Source: Martelella sp. AD-3 (GTDB lineage Bacteria > Pseudomonadota > Alphaproteobacteria > Rhizobiales > Rhizobiaceae). From it: a stretch of 64,000 nt of DNA. Shown piece by piece: positions 24,415 through 33,500 of this stretch. The notes beneath the pieces are model-generated. The model was given only the letters and a program-made list of their open reading frames with translations. It searched no databases and was not told the DNA's origin. The translations under genes were made by a program, and so were the position numbers. Each line of letters opens with the position of its first letter. Positions within the stretch are counted from its first letter, which is position 1. The stretch covers positions 62,001 through 126,000 of the forward strand of contig NZ_CP014277.1 in assembly GCF_001578105.1 (NCBI RefSeq), read 5' to 3'.

Positions 24415-25155
24415 ATGCCTGAACTCTCCAATATTGGTATCCTGAGCGCCTTCGTTGCCGGCATCGTCTCATTCCTGTCGCCTTGCGTACTGCCATTGGT
24501 GCCGGGGTATGTTTCCTATGTCGCCGGCCGGTCGACGATTACATCACCCTCAGGTGAGGTTTCTGTTGCGCGAAGCGCAGCGCTCGGTTTCAGCCTCTGC
24601 TTCGTGCTCGGCTTCACAACCGTCTTTGTCATCCTTGGTGCCAGCGCTACAGCGTTGGGGCAATTGCTGCTTCGCTACCGCTTCGAGATGAACATCGTCG
24701 GAGGCGGGATTGTTACGTTGTTCGGATTGTTCATGCTCGGAACCATTCGACCCACGTGGATGATGCGCGAGGCACGGTTTCACCTTGATCTGCCCGGCGG
24801 CAAGGCCGTATCGTCCTATGTGCTGGGCCTGGCATTCGCTTTCGGCTGGACCCCCTGCATCGGTCCGATCCTCGGTGCCATCTTGACCGTTGGCGCGGCA
24901 TCAGCCTCGGTCGCCGACGGCGTCGCACTATTAGCGATCTACTCGCTGGGCCTCGGTGTGCCGTTCCTGCTTGCCGCCGTTTTCACCGGCGCCTTGGCAG
25001 CAAGATTGAAGACCTTCGGACGCCTCGGGCGTATTCTGCGGACATTCGCCGGAGCGGTTATGATCTTGATGGGAGTCGCCATGATGACAGGATATCTGTC
25101 CGCTTTCGCCTTCTGGCTTTTGGAGACGTTCCCGTTGCTGTCTACAATCGGCTAG
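24415..25155 (+). CDS. ccdA: CcdA-type thiol transmembrane transporter
   Basis: 246 residues, six membrane helices. The cysteines of the two halves lie in FLSPCVLPLVPGYVSYV and FGWTPCIGPILGAI, the paired signature of CcdA and the DsbD core. It moves reducing equivalents from cytoplasmic thioredoxin to periplasmic thioredoxins such as those encoded at 19842 and 20441. A close paralogue is at 41513-42256 (same FLSPCVLPLVPGY motif). It is 30 bases after the DsbA-like gene. Confidence 0.92.
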   Translation: MPELSNIGILSAFVAGIVSFLSPCVLPLVPGYVSYVAGRSTITSPSGEVSVARSAALGFSLCFVLGFTTVFVILGASATALGQLLLRYRFEMNIVGGGIVTLFGLFMLGTIRPTWMMREARFHLDLPGGKAVSSYVLGLAFAFGWTPCIGPILGAILTVGAASASVADGVALLAIYSLGLGVPFLLAAVFTGALAARLKTFGRLGRILRTFAGAVMILMGVAMMTGYLSAFAFWLLETFPLLSTIG

Positions 25156-25236
25156 GCCAACGGCCCGTTGAGGAAATTGTGATTTGACATTCCTGTCGCT
25201 GAAAGGCGCAGGCTTGACTTTTATAGGGAGGTAGCT

Positions 25237-25434
25237 GTGATCTCGAAAACCGAAATCCTGGAGCGGGATATCCTGCGCGTGTTCAGGTATGCCTGCCGGC
25301 AAGATCGGCTTGACATCGCCGAATTCATGCTCGCGGCACTGGAAAAGATGGATGGTGAGTATGCGAGGTCTACTGTGAGTAACCGTCCACTGATCGATTC
25401 CTATCGCGATCTGATCGAGCCCCGCGACTCTTGA
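25237..25434 (+). CDS. Small cytoplasmic protein, unknown
   Basis: 65 residues from GTG 25237, with AGGGAGGT about five bases upstream, a strong ribosome site that supports it as real. Mostly helical (RDILRVFRYACRQDRLDIAEFMLAALEKM), no signal or membrane helix. I do not recognise the family. Its end overlaps in another frame the remnant of a multicopper oxidase. Confidence 0.55.
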   Translation: MISKTEILERDILRVFRYACRQDRLDIAEFMLAALEKMDGEYARSTVSNRPLIDSYRDLIEPRDS

Positions 25435-25588
25435 AAGCCGTAAATTCTACGGGCAGGCGCAATCGCCCACCACTGACCAGACGACCGAGATCGCTTTCGT
25501 GGCCGACAGTTCCGGCAAATGGCTGTTCCATTGCCACATGCTTGAACATGCGGCAGCCGGAATGAACACCTGGTTTGAGGTGGTCTGA
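25415..25588 (+). pseudogene. Multicopper oxidase, C-terminal remnant
   Basis: An open frame with no start reads RKFYGQAQSPTTDQ, then IAFVADSSGKWLFHCHMLEH and AAAGMNTWFEVV before a stop at 25586-25588. HCHMLEHxxxGM is the type 1/3 copper site at the C-terminus of multicopper oxidases. The rest of the gene is absent: the frame is closed by a stop at 25412. An intact multicopper oxidase of a different subtype (HCHILEHEDAGMM) begins 58 bases downstream. Confidence 0.82.
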
Positions 25589-25646
25589 TGGGCAAGCGAA
25601 CTGATGACCGTGGAACCAGACGAATTCTGCCGAAAGGAACATATCA

Positions 25647-27155
25647 ATGATAAAGAGAAGGAACCTGCTCGCCGGTGGCGCGGCACTTACAGCCAGCAGC
25701 GCCCTCTACGCATGGGCAGATAGCCGCTTCATCTCACCCTCATCTGGTGCCGCAGGTCGTCCAGTGTTGCAGTTTCCGCCGCTGATCGACACAGTCGACA
25801 CAGGAAAATTTCTGGTCACTGCCCAGTCAGGCACAACATCCTTCTTTCCGGGCCATCCAGCAGAAACGATTGGCTTCAATCAAGCCTATCTCGGACCCGT
25901 GGTTCGGATAAGCAACGGCGCGCTGCGGCCGAGTGTGGAAAACGGACTGTCATGGCCGGTCAGCGCGCACTGGCATGGCCTGGTGGTGCCAGGCAATCAC
26001 GACGGAGGGCCACACCTGCCCGTCAAACCGGGAGAGGTATGGGCGCCGGACATGGAAATTGGACAGGGGCCCTGCACCGCCTTTTTTCATACCCACATCC
26101 ATGGTCGAACCGCGCGTGACGTGTACGCCGGACTGGCCGGCGTGCTGCACGTAGCAGACGGGCTCGACGGCGAACGAGGCTTGCCGGAAACCTATGGCGT
26201 CGATGACATGACGCTGCTGCTTCAGGATCGCCGCTTCTCCACGGACGGCCAGCTTGCCTACGCCAACTCGATGATGGATATCATGCATGGCATGACCGGC
26301 GACACGATACTGGTCAATGGTCAGGCAGGTTCCGTCGCCGCTGTGCCGAAGTCAGTCGTGCGGCTACGCTTGATCAACGGTTCGAATGCGCGGATCTATT
26401 CATTGTTTTCCAGCGACGACAGACCCATTCACTTGATCGCAACTGACGGTGGATATCTGCCAGCCCCGGTACAGCTTGAGACGCTCCGCCTCGGACCGGG
26501 AGAACGTGCCGAGATTCTGGTCGACTTCTCGGATGGTCATGGCATGTCGCTGATGAGTGAGGGTGACCCCAATGCGGGTATGGGCGGCATGATGGGAAGG
26601 GCCCGCGGCCTGCTCGATGAAATAACCGGAGGCAGGCGGTTCGAAGTGCTTCCGTTTCTGGTCGACGAGCGGCTTGCCGCCAAAGTCACCCGCATCCCCG
26701 ATGTGCTCGGTGGAGATCAACCTGACCTCACAGCCGCCAGGGTGTCAAAGCTGCGCAACTTCTCTCTCGATATGGGCATGCGAGGCGGAATGATGGGATC
26801 TGGCGGAATGGGTCGCGGCATGATGGGCGGCATGGCCATCAACGGGCAGCCATTCGACATGAGTATCATCAACGACCGCGTGCGCCTCGGCGACACCGAG
26901 AAGTGGGTGATCAGCACCAGCATGCTCGCGCATCCGTTTCATGTTCATGGTGTCTCCTTTCAGGTGATCAGTGAGAACGGAAGAGAACCGCGGCCGGAGA
27001 GCCTGGGATGGAAGGACACGGTCGTTGTCGACAGTGAAACGGAGCTGCTTGTCCAGTTCACTCAGCCAGCGGCCGAGGAAACGCCATTCATGTATCATTG
27101 CCATATTCTTGAGCATGAAGATGCCGGCATGATGGGGCAATTCACAGTGAGTTAG
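25647..27155 (+). CDS. Multicopper oxidase (CueO/CopA-like)
   Basis: 502 residues with a Tat-like signal (MIKRRNLLAGGAALTASS). All four copper motifs are visible: SAHWHG (about 107), FFHTHIHG (about 146), AHPFHVHG (about 428) and YHCHILEHEDAGMM (about 483). A Met/Gly-rich insert lies at about 370-395 (MRGGMMGSGGMGRGMMGG), like the Cu(I)-binding insert of CueO, and a second at about 310. It should oxidise Cu(I) to Cu(II) in the periplasm. It ends the copper/thiol run; the remnant before it suggests replacement of an older oxidase. Confidence 0.93.
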   Translation: MIKRRNLLAGGAALTASSALYAWADSRFISPSSGAAGRPVLQFPPLIDTVDTGKFLVTAQSGTTSFFPGHPAETIGFNQAYLGPVVRISNGALRPSVENGLSWPVSAHWHGLVVPGNHDGGPHLPVKPGEVWAPDMEIGQGPCTAFFHTHIHGRTARDVYAGLAGVLHVADGLDGERGLPETYGVDDMTLLLQDRRFSTDGQLAYANSMMDIMHGMTGDTILVNGQAGSVAAVPKSVVRLRLINGSNARIYSLFSSDDRPIHLIATDGGYLPAPVQLETLRLGPGERAEILVDFSDGHGMSLMSEGDPNAGMGGMMGRARGLLDEITGGRRFEVLPFLVDERLAAKVTRIPDVLGGDQPDLTAARVSKLRNFSLDMGMRGGMMGSGGMGRGMMGGMAINGQPFDMSIINDRVRLGDTEKWVISTSMLAHPFHVHGVSFQVISENGREPRPESLGWKDTVVVDSETELLVQFTQPAAEETPFMYHCHILEHEDAGMMGQFTVS

Positions 27156-27393
27156 CCACGCACGGCAGGCTCGCGACAACGTAGAGCCTGGCAATCCTTA
27201 ATCCGAAAACATTGGACTGTGACGGCAACGCGTGCGGTTTGTTGCATTTGATGAATACCGTCATCAAAACACGCATCGCCCGGTATGTTTTGCTGTCTAC
27301 GGCTTGCCGGCCCGCAGCCTAATGGCAGAGGGGAATGGAGCCTTTCTACCGCACGTCCGACCGGTCAAGTCATCGACGGAACGGATTGCAGCC

Positions 27394-27510
27394 TCACTTC
27401 ATGAGGTACTTGGCCAGTGCGGCAATGGCCAGGATTACCAGAATGGCAATCAGCAGCATCCAGACACCGCCAAGCCCCATAATCCCGCCTCCCATTGTGT
27501 CGTTCATCAT
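27394..27510 (-). CDS. 38-residue Met-rich single-pass membrane peptide
   Basis: Reverse strand, ATG at 27508-27510 preceded by GGAGG seven bases upstream; the stop is at 27394-27396. Head MMNDTMGGGIMGLGG, then one helix (VWMLLIAILVILAIAALA) and KYLMK. It overlaps the end of the upstream membrane gene by ATGA, so the two are translated together. Head and helix match in layout the 47-residue peptide at 19220-19363. Confidence 0.65.
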   Translation of the reverse strand: MMNDTMGGGIMGLGGVWMLLIAILVILAIAALAKYLMK

Positions 27511-27971
27511 TTCCGGTCCTCCATGGCTTTGGCCCCTGCGGCCTGCCGTTGTGTAAGCCAGACCACGGCAAGCGGGATGAAAACCCACTGCAGCAGCGGG
27601 CTCAGTCCTGTTCCGAACGGCGGCACCAGCGGCATGAGATCGGAGTAGGTCCAGCGCTGCGATATGTTGGTGTAATAATATTCAAAACCAACAGTCAGAG
27701 CGATGCCGACCCCAACAAACAACAGTATCTGCCAGGCTTTGGGTGCTTCAAACCAAAAGCGGGATCGTGCGGCAGCGCTGGTAATCCAGAATGCAGTCAT
27801 GGCGAATCCGACATCCCCGAATGTTGCCGAAGAACAGAGCTTGATGCCTTCCCAATGGTTCATCTCGATCATGCCCGCATAGGTGGGTGCCTGCCAGAAC
27901 TCCCAGACAAAGTGGAGCAGGAAGGAGAATACGATCACCGAGAATTCGGGCAGGCGTGTCACGTGGTCCAT
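27507..27971 (-). CDS. Four-helix membrane protein, unknown
   Basis: 154 residues with about four membrane helices. Near the N-terminus FSFLLHFVWEFWQAPTYAGM has conserved-looking His, Trp and Glu; further on are a GFEYYYTNISQRWTYSD loop and a helix ending PLAVVWL. I do not recognise the family. It is coupled to the Met-rich peptide and lies next to the multicopper oxidase on the opposite strand, so a link to copper handling is possible but unproven. Confidence 0.6.
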   Translation of the reverse strand: MDHVTRLPEFSVIVFSFLLHFVWEFWQAPTYAGMIEMNHWEGIKLCSSATFGDVGFAMTAFWITSAAARSRFWFEAPKAWQILLFVGVGIALTVGFEYYYTNISQRWTYSDLMPLVPPFGTGLSPLLQWVFIPLAVVWLTQRQAAGAKAMEDRK

Positions 27972-28368
27972 CTGGTTTCCTTAGCATTGGACGGCGAATG
28001 TGATTGCTGCATGAGCCTAATGGTTGCGGCGGGAAGAAGGGAAATTGCTACGCGTGTGTATGGTTGATAGCGGATAGCGGCTGCATTCGCAAACCACTGC
28101 TTTGCGAGAAAATGTTATACTTTATTCTATTGAGGTCCTTGGCGCCGAAGGTATTAAAGAGACCAGCCAGAACACCCATGCCGCTTGTGCGCGGCGGCCG
28201 GCAAGGGAGGCTTCGCCGCTTCTGGCGGCGAAAACCGCGACCCGTCATAACTGCCGGCTTGCCATCCGCGCCCTTGTCCTGCCTTGCTCTTCGCGGCCTC
28301 CGGGTCCAGCCCCGAAAAGTGAGGGAGCGCAAACCCGGACAGAGGACCGCGCGCAACGCGGAGAGTGA
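27972..28368 (+). other. Intergenic region at the start of the plasmid block
   Basis: 397 bases. The left part is AT-rich around 28110-28140 (TTATACTTTATTC), a possible promoter for the plasmid block. From 28190 it is GC-rich with small overlapping inverted repeats (CTTCGCCGCTTCTGGCGGCGAA). No gene was recognised. Confidence 0.5.
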
Positions 28369-29262
28369 ATGGAAAAAGCCGAACTGGAAGAACTGAGAGA
28401 GAAAGTGAATTGTGGGGCCGTCCTGGAATCCGCCGGCTTTGCCGTCGATCTGAAGGAAAGCACCCGCAAAGCGGTCAAATACCGCCGCGGCGGCGACATC
28501 GTCATCGTCATTCATGACGGCAAGGGCTGGTTTGACCCCTTGTCGGACGCCAAGGGCGACGTGTTCCGCCTTGTTGAACATCTCGACGGGATCCCGTTCG
28601 CCGCCGCCCTTTATGTCGTCGCCGCCCTCATCGGCTTCATGCCGTCAGAGCCCGCCTGGACCCGTCAGGCCAGGGAGAGGATGCTGGACCAGACCGTGGC
28701 GGAACGCTGGCAAAGCCGCCGCAAGCCGTGGCGCGGCTCGGCGACATGGCGCTATCTCAGTGAGATGCGCGGTATTCCCGACCCGGTTCTGTGCCAAGCT
28801 ATTGCTTCCGATGTGCTGCGCGAAGGCCCGCACGGCAGCATGTGGGCCGCCCATAAAGACGATCGCGGCCAGATCACCGGCTGGGAGGAACGCGGTCCGG
28901 AATGGCGCGGTTTTGCCAATGGAGGTGCGAAAGTCCTCTTCCGACTCGGGCCCGCCGATGCAACGCGTCTTTGCGTTGCCGAGGCGGCGATCGACGCAAT
29001 GAGCCTTGCGGCAATCGAACAGTGTCGTCCGGGATCGCTTTACCTTAGCACCGGCGGGGGTTGGTCGTCATCGACCGATGCTGCGTTACGCGGGCTCGCC
29101 GCCCGCCCGGATGTCCTCATGGTCGCAGCCACCGACGCCAATAGCCAGGGCGAGACCTTTGCCGAGCGCCTGCGGGTTCTCGCTGAGGAGGAAGGCTCCA
29201 ACTGGCAGCGGCTCAGGCCGCCATCAGATGACTGGAACGCCTCCTTGAAATGGAAGGAATGA
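28369..29262 (+). CDS. DUF3991 and Toprim domain protein
   Basis: 297 residues. GGAG six bases before ATG 28369 supports the start. The N-terminal part (KVNCGAVLESAGFAVDLK, then GKGWFDPLSDAKGDVFRLVEHL) is the DUF3991 zinc-ribbon-like region of plasmid primase-like proteins. The C-terminal part (LCVAEAAIDAMSLAAIEQ and LSTGGGWSSST, then MVAATDANSQGE) is a Toprim fold with the acidic Glu and DxD-like residues. Probably a nucleic-acid enzyme of plasmid replication or transfer. It heads the conserved plasmid block. Confidence 0.82.
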   Translation: MEKAELEELREKVNCGAVLESAGFAVDLKESTRKAVKYRRGGDIVIVIHDGKGWFDPLSDAKGDVFRLVEHLDGIPFAAALYVVAALIGFMPSEPAWTRQARERMLDQTVAERWQSRRKPWRGSATWRYLSEMRGIPDPVLCQAIASDVLREGPHGSMWAAHKDDRGQITGWEERGPEWRGFANGGAKVLFRLGPADATRLCVAEAAIDAMSLAAIEQCRPGSLYLSTGGGWSSSTDAALRGLAARPDVLMVAATDANSQGETFAERLRVLAEEEGSNWQRLRPPSDDWNASLKWKE

Positions 29263-29463
29263 TGGAGAAGAGAAAAACGAGGACGGCATGCCGCATGCCC
29301 GCCGTCCGCCTCAAGGGTGACGCTTCGCCCGGCTGACGCCGGCCCTTGACCCGGCCGGACGGAGAGGCGGCCGCGGGAGGGGGTCCGGAAGGGCTGAAGA
29401 AGATGGTGATGCCGAAAGGGTGCGCCGCGCTCCAGCCCGTGACAGGCTTCAAAGGAGCCCGCC

Positions 29464-30060
29464 ATGACCTCTCTCATCCGCAAGATCCATTTCGGCATCG
29501 CCGACCGCCATCAGATGTTCAGACTCTTCGACCGCCATGCTGGGCGACCCGACCGCTGGCAGAAAGACGACAGTGCGCTTTACGCCGGCGAATGGTTCGA
29601 AATCGCCCGCCCCGAACACGACTACATGCTCGAAATCCTGCCGCCGCTCTGGATGCGCGGCGAGATGTTCGCCATGCGCGAATTCCTGACCGGCAGCATC
29701 ACCAGCGTCTTCTACACGCTCAGCATCAATGGAGTGACGCGGTTCTTTCACGCCTATTGCGATCTTGCCGATCCACGCTCGCCGTACGAGATGCGCGACG
29801 CGATTGTCGAGCGCGAACGCTGGCCGGTCAAGGCGATGACCCGCGAAGAACGGATCGAGCACATCTGGAGTGCCACGCAGGACGACTATCGAGGCTATGC
29901 CGGAGGGGCCTTCCGGCCCGAGCATCGAGGCAAGCGAACGGTCATCGTCTACGGTCGCCCGGGGACCAGCTTTCAGCTGCTCGACCACCTGACGGATGAG
30001 CAGATTTCGGAAAAGCTGCGCGTTCATTTGCGCCACCTTCCGCTGCCAGCAGCCGCGTGA
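29464..30060 (+). CDS. DUF1419-family plasmid protein
   Basis: 198 residues, AGGAG site upstream. The start IRKIHFGIADRHQMFRLFDRH and the run RPDRWQKDDSALYAGEWFEI followed by the PPLWMRGEMFAMREFLTGSITS segment are typical of DUF1419 proteins carried on rhizobial plasmids. No catalytic motif is evident and no function is known. It lies between the Toprim and DUF3085 genes in the usual order. The 201 bases before it hold no gene. Confidence 0.78.
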   Translation: MTSLIRKIHFGIADRHQMFRLFDRHAGRPDRWQKDDSALYAGEWFEIARPEHDYMLEILPPLWMRGEMFAMREFLTGSITSVFYTLSINGVTRFFHAYCDLADPRSPYEMRDAIVERERWPVKAMTREERIEHIWSATQDDYRGYAGGAFRPEHRGKRTVIVYGRPGTSFQLLDHLTDEQISEKLRVHLRHLPLPAAA

Positions 30061-30068
30061 GGTCCGTC

Positions 30069-30467
30069 ATGTTCACATTTCCGGTTCAAGCGGTGCGCAA
30101 GGTTATCGCGCGCGGGGAAGAGGACGCGGCCGCCAATGGCGGCTTTCGCAATCCCTATTACGGCACCAGACCAGGCGAGGGTGAGAAACCCGGCTTCTGG
30201 CTTGTGGGAGACGAAGGCGTCTACATCATCTCCAACGGCAAGCTCGCCGAGGGCCAAAAGCCGCTCGTTGTCTATTCGAACGAGTGCCACCCCAAGGGCA
30301 GCGACGACTGGTGGGATTACAAGCGCCGGCATTTCGGTGGCGATGACGGCATCGAGTTCATCGATGCCGACCTTGTCGTTCCGAGCTTCAACCGGCACTT
30401 CGCCGCGTCCCATCTCGGGATCCAGCTCACCGAGAACGAGATCTCGTTCTCGCTGATCACCCGCTAA
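30069..30467 (+). CDS. DUF3085-family plasmid protein
   Basis: 132 residues from ATG 30069, nine bases after the DUF1419 stop. Compact alpha/beta protein with GFWLVGDEGVYIISNGKLAEG and VVYSNECHPKGSDDWWDYKRRHFGGDDG, patterns I associate with DUF3085. Function unknown. Part of the plasmid block preceding the methylase-helicase. Confidence 0.72.
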   Translation: MFTFPVQAVRKVIARGEEDAAANGGFRNPYYGTRPGEGEKPGFWLVGDEGVYIISNGKLAEGQKPLVVYSNECHPKGSDDWWDYKRRHFGGDDGIEFIDADLVVPSFNRHFAASHLGIQLTENEISFSLITR

Positions 30468-30554
30468 CTCCGCTTTCAAATCCGCACGCTGGCGACGCCG
30501 CTGGGTCCCCTGGCGGCGCGGCTTCGTTCGCCCTCAATCCAGGAGAAACCATCA

Positions 30555-33500
30555 ATGTCAGACCACGACCGCTTCACCCTCGACATGTTTGGCAGTTTGC
30601 AGAACGCCTTGTCCTCCGGGCTTGGCTTCGGCGTCGCCGCTTTTGCCGACAGCCCAGAAATCGAACCCGACAAGGGCGTACCGCTGCCGGCGGCAGCGGC
30701 CAACCGGTCCAAGAGCCGGCGGCCCGCGGAACGACAAGCCGCCGAAGCGCCCGAGCGCGGCAGCAATTTTCATCTTTCCGGTAGCCGGAACCTCGCCAAG
30801 GGCTGGAAAGCCCGAGCGCGCGACAATCTCGCCGCCATCTCGCTCGCTGCTACAATCGCGGCCGAGAACCGGCCCGCGACGCCGGAGGAACAGGCTCGTC
30901 TTGTTCACTTCACAGGCTTTGGCGCCTCCGATCTTGCCAATGCGATCTTCTCGCGGCCCGGCGAGGACGGGTTCCGGAAGGGGTGGGAAGACCTTGGCGA
31001 AGAGCTGCAGGAGGCCGTGAACGAGGCCGATTACGCTTCGCTTGCCCGCTGCACCCAATATGCCCATTTCACGCCGGAGTTCATCATCCGGGCGATCTGG
31101 GAAGGTCTCGAACGGCTCGGCTGGCTCGGCGGTCGCGTGCTCGAACCGGGGATCGGGACGGGGCTCTTCCCAGCCCTGATGCCTGAGCCGTTTCGTGCAT
31201 CCTCGTTCTTCACGGGCGTAGAGCTCGATCCAGTGACAGCCCGGATTGCCGTGTTCCTGCAGCCGGTCGCCCGCATCATCGAAGGTGATTTCGCGCGTAC
31301 CGATCTGCCGGCGCACTTCGATCTCGCCATCGGCAACCCTCCCTTTTCCGACCGGACCGTGCGATCCGACCGCGCCTACCGGTCAATGGGCCTGCGGTTG
31401 CATGACTATTTCATTGCGCGATCGATCGATCTCCTGAAACCCGGTGCACTTGCCGCCTTCGTCACCTCGTCGGGCACGATGGACAAGGCGGATGCCGCGG
31501 CCCGCGAGCACATTGCCAAATCCGCCGATCTGATCGCGGCGATCCGCCTGCCCGAAGGCAGCTTCCGGCAGGATGCGGGAACGGACGTCGTCGTCGACAT
31601 ACTGTTCTTCCGCAAGCGCAAGCCGGGCGAGTCCCCGAGCGACGCGGCGTGGCTGGACGTGGCCGAGGTCATTTCGGCCAGCGAGGAGAGCGAGGCGGTC
31701 AGGGTCAACCGCTGGTTCGCCGATCACCCCGATCATGTGCTCGGCCGCCACGCGACCACATCTGGTCCATTCGGTGAGACCTATACCTGCCTGGCAGGTG
31801 ACGGCGATCTCAAAGCTGCGTTGGACGCCGCAATCCATCTTCTTCCGGAAGCGCTCTATGACGGCGAACCCGGAGAGATCGATTTCGATCTCGAATTCGG
31901 TACGACGCCGACCGATGTCGCCAGACCAGGGGACGCCCATGTCCGCGAGGGCAGCTTCTTCATCGCCCCACCGAAAGGGCTGATGCAGGTTCTCCACGGC
32001 AAGCCCGCGCCGGTTCCCGTCCGCAAGGGCCGGACAGGCGAGGGGATTTCGGAAAAGCAGATCAACATCGTCAGGAAGCTGATCCCGGTCCGCGATGCGG
32101 TGCGCGCGGTCCTCAAGGCCCAGGAGACCGATCAGCCGTGGCGCGATCTTCAGGTGAAGCTGCGCATCGCCTGGTCGAGCTTCGTGCGGGATTTCGGGCC
32201 GATCAACCACACGAGGGTGTCGATCTCGGAGAGCGATGCGACGGGCGAAACCCGCGAGACGCATCGCCGCCCGAACCTGCAGCCCTTCCTCGACGATCCC
32301 GATTGCTGGCTGGTCGCCTCCATCGAGAATTACGATCTCGATACGGATACCGCGAAGCCCGGTCCGATCTTCTCCGAACGAGTCATTGCCCCGCCATCGC
32401 CCCCGGTGATCACCAGCGCCGCCGACGCTCTGGCCGTCGTCCTCAACGAACGCGGCCATGTCGATCCAGACCATATCGCCGAACTGCTGCATCAAGACCG
32501 GGAGACCGTCATCGCGGAACTCGGCAGCGCGATTTATCGAGATCCGACAGACGGGTCCTGGCAGACATCCGACGCCTACCTATCCGGACCGGTCCGCGAC
32601 AAATTGGCGATCGCGGAAGCGGCCGCCGAGCTGGATCCGGCCTACAGGCTCAATGTCGAGGCGCTGGAGGCGGTGCAGCCGGCCGATCTCAGCCCGTCCG
32701 AGATCACCGCCCGGCTCGGTGCACCATGGATTCCGGCAAGTGATGTCGTCGATTTTGTGAAGGAGTCGATGGGAACGGATATCACGATCCGGCACATGCC
32801 GGAACTCGCCTCCTGGACGGTCGATGCCCGCATGCTGGCCTTCCGGGCCGAGGGCACGTCGGAATGGGGCACCAAGCGCCGGCATGCCGGCGAACTGCTC
32901 GCCGATGCCCTCAACAGCCGTATTCCGCAGATCTTCGACACGATCAAAGACGGCGACAGCGAGCGGCGCGTCCTCAATGTCGTAGATACCGAGGCGGCAA
33001 AGGAGAAGCTCACCAAGATCAAGGCCGCCTTCCAGCGCTGGGTCTGGTCCGATCCGGGCCGGACTGACCGGCTGGCGCGGGTCTATAATGACCGCTTCAA
33101 CAATATCGCACCCCGATCCTTCAATGGGGACCATCTCCAGCTACCGGGCGCATCAGGCGCCTTTGTTCTTTATGGCCACCAGAAACGCGGCATCTGGCGC
33201 ATCATCTCGTCCGGCGCAACCTATCTCGCCCATGCCGTCGGCGCCGGCAAGACCATGACGATGGCCGCCGCCATCATGGAACAACGTCGGCTCGGCCTGA
33301 TCTCGAAAGCCATGCTGGTCGTGCCCGGCCATTGCCTGGCCCAGGCCGCCCGCGAGTTCCTTGCGCTCTATCCGACAGCCCGGATACTCGTCGCCGACGA
33401 GACGAATTTTTCCAAAGACAAACGTCACCGCTTCCTGTCGCGCGCCGCGACGGCCACTTGGGACGCGATCATCCTCACCCATTCGGCCTTCAAGTTCATC

